In this document: positions 1-5,094 of the stretch, piece by piece
Layout of the letters: every line of letters begins with the position of its first letter
Numbering within the stretch: the first letter of the stretch is position 1
Source: an uncultured Flammeovirgaceae bacterium
Lineage (GTDB): Bacteria > Bacteroidota > Bacteroidia > Cytophagales > Cyclobacteriaceae
Direction of reading: 5' to 3'
Length of the DNA: 5,094 bases
NCBI GenBank assembly: GCA_946480685.1
Contig: CAMLLI010000408.1
Coordinates: forward strand, 1 to 5,094
Notes under the pieces: model-generated
Told to the model about the DNA's origin: nothing
The model's input: the letters and a program-made list of their open reading frames with translations, nothing else
The model's database searches: none
Position numbers and translations under genes: made by a program

Positions 1-2
1 AA

Positions 3-467
3 ACAGGACACAGTGCCGAAAGTGAAGTAGCAGTGCTCACCGGCAAAGTAATTGTAACGCAAAATGAGAGTAATAAACGATTGCTGCCTGCTATATTCAG
101 TAAGGCCCAATCGGTAACATTGACACCGAACCACCGTGCTATATATAAGCAGGCAACCGGTACACTCACGGTTGGCCTGGTAGAAAAACCGGTGGAAGTA
201 AAACCGGAAGATGCAGTACCCGCAGCACGCTATATACTTGACTTTAAAGAAGCACCGATGACCGATGTATTGAAAGCCCTGGAGTATACCTACGGCATTT
301 CGATACAAACGGAAAACACAGGCACATCCACTACATGCAAATTTACCGGAGACCTGCGCGGACAGGATCTCTATGCCATGCTGGAACTCGTGTGTCGTTC
401 GGTCGGTGCAACCTATACTATACAAGATACAACTATACAGATCTCCGGTGGAGACTGTATACCCTGA
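3..467 (+). CDS. FecR-family anti-sigma factor, C-terminal part (5' end outside window)
   Basis: The frame is open from base 3 with no start needed, so the gene begins left of the window; the GTG at 33 is internal, because the residues just before it (GHSAESEV) already fit the FecR domain. What remains is periplasmic: the end of the beta-rich FecR domain (AVLTGKVIV, then LTPNHRAIYKQATGTLTV, matching the family pattern of a 'gain-of-product' strand followed by 'L.P...A.Y..ATG.L.V'), a short linker, and from about base 243 an STN-like C-terminal domain of the DUF4974 type (FKEAPMTDVLKALEYTYGI ... LVCRSVGATYTI ... IQISGGDC). In this family the N-terminal cytoplasmic part binds an ECF sigma factor, a single membrane helix follows, and the C-terminal domain receives the signal from a TonB-dependent transporter. 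The transporter gene directly downstream has the matching STN domain. The sigma factor gene is expected upstream but is not in the window. The family assignment is firm; the cognate pairing is inferred from adjacency. Confidence 0.92.
   Translation, partial: TGHSAESEVAVLTGKVIVTQNESNKRLLPAIFSKAQSVTLTPNHRAIYKQATGTLTVGLVEKPVEVKPEDAVPAARYILDFKEAPMTDVLKALEYTYGISIQTENTGTSTTCKFTGDLRGQDLYAMLELVCRSVGATYTIQDTTIQISGGDCIP
434..461 (+). other. 12-bp hairpin with one bulged A over the fecR 3' end
   Basis: TATACAG (434-440), a bulged A (441) and TCTCC (442-446) pair with GGAGA (450-454) and CTGTATA (455-461) around a three-base GGT loop. All 12 pairs are Watson-Crick. It lies in the last codons of fecR and ends three bases before the TGA at 465-467. 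No run of T follows closely (the next is TTT at 480-482), so it does not look like a standard intrinsic terminator. It could stabilise the fecR 3' end, slow transcription, or be chance helped by the coding repeat TIQ..TIQ. The pairing is read directly; any function is inference. Confidence 0.5.
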
Positions 468-501
468 TACCACCTATACTTTGAACCTAAACCCAATCAC
501 T

Positions 502-531
502 ATGCAGAAGAATTTTTACCAGGATACCTGA
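502..531 (+). CDS. possible nine-codon leader mini-ORF (MQKNFYQDT)
   Basis: An ATG at 502 followed by eight sense codons and TGA at 529-531 lies in the leader between fecR and the SusC-like gene. The composition (Lys, Asn, Phe, Tyr, Gln, Asp) looks like the start of a real protein rather than random AT-rich sequence. No Shine-Dalgarno sequence precedes it, but such sites are often weak or absent in Bacteroidota. It ends about 45 bases before the GC palindrome at 576-589, so a leader-peptide role is conceivable. It may equally be chance, or the decayed 5' end of a longer version of the downstream gene. Low confidence. Confidence 0.15.
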   Translation: MQKNFYQDT

Positions 532-575
532 TTTAAAAGTGAACGCTGACCATGTAGGAGCAGGGCCAGCTTCGG

Positions 576-599
576 CTACCCGCGGGTAGTGTTTTGTTT
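576..599 (+). terminator. candidate intrinsic terminator or attenuator between fecR and susC
   Basis: CTACCCGCGGGTAG at 576-589 is a perfect 14-base palindrome. As RNA it can form a stem CUACC/GGUAG with a CGCG loop, extended by a G-U pair (575 with 590). It is followed directly by the T-rich stretch TGTTTTGTTT (590-599). The stem is short for a terminator and the T run is interrupted by G, so the call is moderate. Its position fits either the end of the upstream sigma-factor/fecR transcript or a conditional stop in the susC leader. A small AGC-TTCG-GCT hairpin at 568-577 would compete with it through bases 576-577. Confidence 0.4.
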
Positions 600-618
600 C
601 GAATTCTCAATACAAAAC
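591..618 (+). repeat. 7-bp inverted repeat GTTTTGT-N14-ACAAAAC just before the SusC start
   Basis: GTTTTGT (591-597) and ACAAAAC (612-618) are exact reverse complements separated by 14 bases that include the overlapping palindromes TTCGAA and GAATTC. The right arm ends ten bases before the ATG at 629. The left arm is the T run of the terminator-like structure, so the two structures share sequence. It could be an operator, an RNA hairpin influencing ribosome access, or a chance AT-rich repeat. Function unknown. Confidence 0.35.
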
Positions 619-622
619 TTTT

Positions 623-627
623 AAAGG
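623..627 (+). promoter_or_regulatory. purine run AAAGG abutting the SusC ATG (unusual spacing)
   Basis: AAAGG resembles a Shine-Dalgarno core but is only one base from the ATG at 629, too close for normal pairing there. It would be 28 bases from the next in-frame ATG at 656, which is too far. It therefore does not decide the start. Initiation here probably depends on the A/T-rich context, as is common in Bacteroidota. Confidence 0.25.
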
Positions 628-628
628 T

Positions 629-3600
629 ATGAATAAACAGCGACTTGTTGTTTCTATGAAAACAACAATGCGGACCGTTATTGTGCTATGGGTAACAGCA
701 TGTATACTCGGTGTTTCCGCAGTTAACCCGTTGGCTGCACAAATGCTCGAGAAGAAAATTTCACTTTCTGCAAATGAAACAGAGGTCCGTGAAATTCTGA
801 ATATCATTCACGAGAAGACCGGAGTAAAATTCGTATACAGTTCCACCGCTGTACCGGTCAATCAGAAAACATCATTACATGCAGAAAATGAGACACTCGA
901 AAAAGTACTCGCAGATTTACTGCATAAACTTGAAATACAATTCAAGGTGGTTAACGGCCAGGTGTTACTCTATGCCGGTGATAAAGATGCAGGTGTAAAA
1001 GACAGGCCAACACCAACCGGTGGCAATGCCGAGCGATGGGTATCGTTTACAGTAAAAGGTAAAGTTACAGATCCGCGTGGTGAAGGTATGCCCGGAGTAA
1101 ATGTTATACTCAAAGGCACCACCATCGGCACCACGACTGACCGTGACGGCTCGTTTGTGCTCTCGCTTCCCGATGAACACAAGGAGGGAAGTCTCATATT
1201 TTCATTTGTGGGATATCAGCCGCAGGAAGTTGCCATCGGAAGTCAGACCGACATCGTGGTGAAACTCGTGGAAGATATGAAAGCACTCAATGAAGTTGTT
1301 ATCAACGGCTATACCGAAATACGAAAAGAAAGTTTTACAGGTACAGCCATTACCGTGAGTGGTGAAGACCTGAAGAAAGTAAACCCGATCAACCTGTTCA
1401 AAAGTATACAGGCCTTCGATCCGTCATTTCGGGTAGAAGTGGACAACCAGTTTGGTTCCGATCCCAACAAACTACCGGACATAACCGTGCGTGGTGAAAC
1501 CGGGTTGCCTTCAACAAACACCGCGACATCAAGCAACGACAATCTTGTAAGCCGCAGAAACCTGAACAACCCGAACAACCCTACATTTATACTCAATGGT
1601 TTTGAAGTGGGCATTCAAAGTATATATGACCTCGATATCAACCGCGTTGCTTCCATTACCATTCTGAAAGATGCTGCAGCAACCGCTATATATGGATCAC
1701 GCGCAGCGAACGGAGTTGTGATCATCACCCTGAAGAAACCCGAGGAAGGTAAACTGCAGTTTTCATTTAATTATGAACTAACCACCAACAATCCTGACCT
1801 GTCGGTATACGATGTGCTGAATGCAGAGCAAAAGCTCGACTATGAACTGCTTGCCGGAGTATACGATGCCAGGCGCGAGTATAACAATACCTATACGCAG
1901 GATGAGCACGATCAGCGTTACTATATGCGCAAAAGAAATGTAGTGAGTGGTGTAAACTCCTATTGGCTGTCCGAACCGGTTGAGACTTCCATTGGACATC
2001 AGGCTTCACTCGGTGTAGAAGGCGGATCAGATGTATTGCTATATAACGTTACGGCCCGTTATCAAACGATGAAGGGTGTTATGAAAGGTTCCGAGCGAAA
2101 TCGCGTTGGTCTCGATGTAATGCTTGGGTATAACTTGAATAAATTTCATTTCAACAACACACTTTCCGTAGCGCAGGTAAATGCACATGAATCGAAGTAT
2201 GGAAGTTTCTCAGATTATGTACGCATGAATCCATACTATCCCAAGCACGATGCTAATGGGAACATCACGCAGGAGATAGACTCCTGGAGGAGACGCGAGA
2301 CAGAACCGGGTAAAGAAGGAAACAGCGCGATCGTGTCGGAGATCGTATTGAACCCTGCATACAATGCAACCCTCAACGGCTTCAACAAGAATGACTATAC
2401 GCAGATCATCAATTCATTCTCTGTATCATGGAACATCACCAACTACCTTGACCTTCGCGGACAACTGAGTTTGAATAAGACACTGAACAGTGAAGATATG
2501 TTTGCTTCTCCTTTCAGCAATCAATACTTTACCTGGACCAGTGGCGATGATCTGAAGAAGCGTGGCGAGTATCAATATAAAACCAACGATGAAATGACAT
2601 ACGATGGTAACATGATGCTGTCGTTTCATAAAGGCGTGAGTAAACATTATATAAGCGCTACACTGGGTACAAACATTCGTGACTATAGTTCTGACTTCAG
2701 CGGTTTTCGTGCTATTGGTTTTGCGAATGATCGTTTCGATAATGTTGGTTTTGCCAATGCCTATAAAGCCGATGACCACCCGGTGGGTTGGTACTCGCAG
2801 GAAAAATTACTCGGCTATTTCCTCAGCGGTAACTATTCGTGGTCGGATAAATACCTCGCCGATATATCGGTGCGTGTGGATGGTTCTTCCAAGTTTGGCT
2901 CTGACAATAAATATGCACCGTTCTGGTCAGTCGGTATAGGATGGAATCTGCATAAGGAAAAATTTCTGGCCGGATCAAAAATTGTCAACCAGTTGAAAGT
3001 GCGTGCCAGCACCGGGCTAACCGGAGAGGTTTCATTTGATTCATACCTGGCGAGCACGACATATGAATATTACCAGGACTGGTATTCGAGTGGTGTAGGT
3101 GCTGTTGTAAAAGCGTATGGTAATGAAGATCTGCGCTGGCAACGTACACAGAATTATGATATAGGTATAGAAGCAAACCTGTTTCAGAACCGTATATACT
3201 TTTCACCACGGTACTACTACCGGTTAACAGACGATCTTGTAGCCGACATCATTGTTCCTCCGTCCCTTGGTTTTGTGTCCTATAAATCAAATTTAGGACA
3301 GATGGAGAATCGTGGTTTCGAGTTCAACATGCGCGCCAGTGTACTCCGCGGCAACAAGTGGTTTGTAGATATATTCGCAAACGGCTCGCGTAATATCAAT
3401 ACCATCAAAAAGATATCGGAGTCACTGAAGAAGTATAACGATGAGATTGACAAGCAGCAGGAGGATAAAGATAATAAATCTGTGCCGCTGCTTCGTTACC
3501 GCGAGGGCGAATCATTGAGTACCATCTATGCAGTGCCATCGCGTGGTATAGATCCGGAGAACGGAAAAGAAATATTTATACGCAAAGACGGATCACTAAC

Positions 3601-4096
3601 CTATAACTATAGCGTGCGCGACATTGTGCCGGTGGGTAATTCTGCTCCTGACCTGGAAGGTAACTTTGGTACCGATATAGGCTACGGTAATTTCATTGTA
3701 AGCTTTTACTTCTTTACCAAGTTTGGTGGCGACATGTTCAACCAGACGTTGATTGATCGTGTAGAGAATGCAGACCCTCACTATAATGTTGACGTGCGCG
3801 TGTTGAACGATCGCTGGAAACAACCGGGTGATCATGCGATGTATAAAGACATTACCGACTGGGAACAGACGCGTGCTTCATCACGATTTGTACAGCAGGA
3901 AAATACAGTGGAGCTGCGCACGGTAAATCTTTCGTACGAAGTGCCCGGTGCTATAGTCAATAAGTGGCACATGCGTACACTGCGCTTCTCCGTTACAGCG
4001 AACGATCTGTGGCGAAAGTCATCCATCAAGATGGAGCGCGGTACAGATTATCCATTCGCACGCACCGTGACTTTTACTATTCAATCCCGATTCTGA
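629..4096 (+). CDS. SusC/RagA-family TonB-dependent outer-membrane transporter with STN signalling domain
   Basis: Complete 1155-residue outer-membrane importer, energised by TonB and paired with the SusD-like lipoprotein encoded next. Domains in order: signal peptide about 1-38 (hydrophobic core TVIVLWVTACILGV, likely cleavage near LAAQ); STN domain about 43-116 (KKISLSANETEVREILNII ... VLADLLHKLEIQF), the part that signals to FecR; a polar linker; carboxypeptidase-regulatory-like beta domain about 142-214 (VKGKVTDPRGEGMPGVNV ... FSFVGYQPQEV); TonB-box-like EVVINGY at 222-228; plug to about 370 with the family signature LKDAAATAIYGSRAANGV at 346-363; then a long beta-barrel ending TVTFTIQSRF, with the terminal Phe of outer-membrane proteins. 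The start at 629 gives a 15-residue positively charged n-region; ATG 656 would also give a normal signal peptide. The plug contains FDPSFRVE (263-270) and NNPTFILNGFEV (316-327), typical of a distinct SusC subtype. No frameshift or truncation is seen. The substrate is not identifiable; regulation by an ECF sigma/FecR pair is inferred from the STN domain and the upstream gene. Confidence 0.97.
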   Translation: MNKQRLVVSMKTTMRTVIVLWVTACILGVSAVNPLAAQMLEKKISLSANETEVREILNIIHEKTGVKFVYSSTAVPVNQKTSLHAENETLEKVLADLLHKLEIQFKVVNGQVLLYAGDKDAGVKDRPTPTGGNAERWVSFTVKGKVTDPRGEGMPGVNVILKGTTIGTTTDRDGSFVLSLPDEHKEGSLIFSFVGYQPQEVAIGSQTDIVVKLVEDMKALNEVVINGYTEIRKESFTGTAITVSGEDLKKVNPINLFKSIQAFDPSFRVEVDNQFGSDPNKLPDITVRGETGLPSTNTATSSNDNLVSRRNLNNPNNPTFILNGFEVGIQSIYDLDINRVASITILKDAAATAIYGSRAANGVVIITLKKPEEGKLQFSFNYELTTNNPDLSVYDVLNAEQKLDYELLAGVYDARREYNNTYTQDEHDQRYYMRKRNVVSGVNSYWLSEPVETSIGHQASLGVEGGSDVLLYNVTARYQTMKGVMKGSERNRVGLDVMLGYNLNKFHFNNTLSVAQVNAHESKYGSFSDYVRMNPYYPKHDANGNITQEIDSWRRRETEPGKEGNSAIVSEIVLNPAYNATLNGFNKNDYTQIINSFSVSWNITNYLDLRGQLSLNKTLNSEDMFASPFSNQYFTWTSGDDLKKRGEYQYKTNDEMTYDGNMMLSFHKGVSKHYISATLGTNIRDYSSDFSGFRAIGFANDRFDNVGFANAYKADDHPVGWYSQEKLLGYFLSGNYSWSDKYLADISVRVDGSSKFGSDNKYAPFWSVGIGWNLHKEKFLAGSKIVNQLKVRASTGLTGEVSFDSYLASTTYEYYQDWYSSGVGAVVKAYGNEDLRWQRTQNYDIGIEANLFQNRIYFSPRYYYRLTDDLVADIIVPPSLGFVSYKSNLGQMENRGFEFNMRASVLRGNKWFVDIFANGSRNINTIKKISESLKKYNDEIDKQQEDKDNKSVPLLRYREGESLSTIYAVPSRGIDPENGKEIFIRKDGSLTYNYSVRDIVPVGNSAPDLEGNFGTDIGYGNFIVSFYFFTKFGGDMFNQTLIDRVENADPHYNVDVRVLNDRWKQPGDHAMYKDITDWEQTRASSRFVQQENTVELRTVNLSYEVPGAIVNKWHMRTLRFSVTANDLWRKSSIKMERGTDYPFARTVTFTIQSRF

Positions 4097-4102
4097 TTTA
4101 CC

Positions 4103-5094
4103 ATGACAAAGAAAATACTACTATGGACGGTGATGGTTGCATTGGTAACATCCTGCTCCGACTTCCTGGAAGTACAACCAAAATCGCAGGTTGATAAAGA
4201 TGTACTCTTCAGTACACAGGAAGGCTTCATGGAAGCACTTATCGGTATATATGTACGCTGTGCCCAGGCCGATAGCTATGGAAATGAAGTAACATTCGGT
4301 TTCCCGGATGTACTCGCGCAGAATTACGATGCTATAGATTTTGGCGACACGTTCGACCCGGCTAAATATTATTATGAGCAAACCAAGAGTTTCAACTATG
4401 GCGATCAATACTTTATTAACCGGAAGGATGCCATGTGGCTCGCGCTCTACAATGCTATAGCAAATTGCAATTTGTTGCTGGAGAATATAGATGCGAAGAA
4501 AAACCTGTTTAACTACGAGAGTGATTACCTGCTGATAAAAGGGGAGGCACTTGCCCTGCGGGCGTATCTGCATTTCGATCTATACCGCATGTTCGCGCCA
4601 GCCTATAGTGTAGACCCGGAAGCTAAAGTAATTCCCTATATAACAACCTATGGCAAAAATGTAACGGCACAAAACACCGGCACCGAAGTATTGGACAAGG
4701 CGATTGCCGATTTACTCGAAGCAAAAGAACTGCTGCGTGATACCGATCCGATCCGAACAGAAGCCTATATCGTTGGTTATCCCGGAGATAATACGGACAC
4801 CGAGGAGGAAGGGCGCATCTTTCTGCACAACCGCAGACACCGCATGAATTATTATGCAGTGTGCGGTGAACTCGCACGGGTATATATGGCGAAGAACGAA
4901 AAACCAAAAGCACTTGAGCAGGCGCTGGAAGTTATAAACTCCAACAAGTTCCCGTGGACGAAGAAGGAAGATTTCAATGCCGATAAGGAAGAAGAGAAAG
5001 ATCGCGTGATGTATAAGGAGCTGTTGTTTGCATGGGATATAGCGAAGCGCAGCGATGATGTAGGCGATCGTTTTCGTGAGGACAGAAGCCGCCT
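4103..5094 (+). CDS. SusD/RagB-family surface lipoprotein, N-terminal part (3' end outside window)
   Basis: Substrate-binding lipoprotein that caps the SusC barrel on the cell surface. The frame is open from ATG 4103 to the window edge, giving 330 codons plus two bases; full-length members are usually around 450-600 residues, so the C-terminal part is missing. Residues 1-17 are a lipoprotein signal peptide (TKK, then ILLWTVMVALV) with lipobox VTSC and lipidated Cys18. The mature start CSDFLEVQPKSQ is the classic SusD beginning. Helical TPR-type segments follow: WLALYNAIANCNLLLENI (112-129), GEALALRAYLHFDLYRMF (147-164, the family's best conserved helix) and MNYYAVCGELARVYMA (248-263). The start lies six bases after the SusC stop with no Shine-Dalgarno sequence, so co-transcription and translational coupling are likely. 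It is in the same frame as susC. The family call is very secure; the ligand is unknown. Confidence 0.96.
   Translation, partial: MTKKILLWTVMVALVTSCSDFLEVQPKSQVDKDVLFSTQEGFMEALIGIYVRCAQADSYGNEVTFGFPDVLAQNYDAIDFGDTFDPAKYYYEQTKSFNYGDQYFINRKDAMWLALYNAIANCNLLLENIDAKKNLFNYESDYLLIKGEALALRAYLHFDLYRMFAPAYSVDPEAKVIPYITTYGKNVTAQNTGTEVLDKAIADLLEAKELLRDTDPIRTEAYIVGYPGDNTDTEEEGRIFLHNRRHRMNYYAVCGELARVYMAKNEKPKALEQALEVINSNKFPWTKKEDFNADKEEEKDRVMYKELLFAWDIAKRSDDVGDRFREDRSR

Noticed and set aside
417..439. Direct repeat ACTATACA (417-424 and 432-439)
   Set aside because: It falls in fecR coding sequence where the protein itself repeats Thr-Ile-Gln, and the same CTATA words occur throughout the window, so codon preference explains it.
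475..483. TATACTTTG as a Bacteroidota -7 promoter box for susC
   Set aside because: It resembles TAnnTTTG but has a three-base spacer instead of two, and no TTG/TTTG -33 element lies at the right distance upstream. The promoter of an ECF-controlled gene would also have an unknown consensus, so no promoter is called.
520..530. CAGG-ATA-CCTG short inverted repeat in the leader
   Set aside because: Only four base pairs, and flanking bases do not extend the stem, so it is within chance expectation.
2426..2779. 117-codon open frame on the minus strand inside the SusC-like gene
   Set aside because: The + strand is continuous, well-conserved beta-barrel sequence; the antisense translation shows no domain or start signal and is a compositional shadow.
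3964..4194. 76-codon + strand frame spanning the susC-susD junction
   Set aside because: It is out of frame with both strong genes, and its translation has no recognisable features.
4121..4573. 150-codon open frame on the minus strand inside the SusD-like gene
   Set aside because: It lies opposite strongly recognised SusD coding sequence, has no family resemblance, and its long Ile/Val runs are the reverse-strand reading of the ATA/TAT-rich codons there.
1..5094. Mobile elements, tRNA/rRNA genes, CRISPR arrays, glycoside hydrolases or a novel defence system
   Set aside because: Nearly all of the window is taken up by three recognised genes in a standard order; no transposase, repeat array, RNA gene fold or extra enzyme was seen on either strand.

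Overview
The window is a piece of a Bacteroidota genome. It carries the hallmark nutrient-uptake layout of that phylum: an anti-sigma factor of the FecR family, then a SusC/RagA-type TonB-dependent outer-membrane transporter, then its SusD/RagB-type surface lipoprotein, all on the + strand. The style of the proteins suggests Chitinophagaceae or Cytophagales-like relatives. This shows in the FecR C-terminal domain ending in ISGGDC, the STN domain on SusC, and moderate GC with many ATA isoleucine codons. The genus cannot be fixed from the sequence alone.

Layout. Bases 3-467 are the 3' end of a fecR-like gene cut by the window edge; only the periplasmic part is present. Bases 468-628 are a 161-base leader or intergenic region. 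It holds a GC palindrome followed by a T-rich run, an AT-rich inverted repeat just before the next start codon, and a possible nine-codon mini-ORF. A further 12-bp hairpin sits across the last codons of fecR. Bases 629-4096 are a complete 1155-residue SusC-like transporter with an N-terminal STN signalling domain. Six bases later, in the same frame, a SusD-like lipoprotein gene begins at 4103 and runs off the right edge after 330 codons.

How they work together (inference from known families). SusD captures a substrate at the cell surface and SusC imports it with TonB energy. The STN domain of the loaded SusC contacts the periplasmic C-terminal domain of FecR. FecR then frees an ECF sigma factor, presumably encoded to the left of the window, which transcribes susC-susD. 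The substrate cannot be read from the sequence. No glycosidase, peptidase, mobile element, RNA gene or CRISPR array is visible. I see no convincing evidence for an undescribed system. The parts most worth a second look are the structured fecR-susC junction and the distinctive SusC plug subtype.
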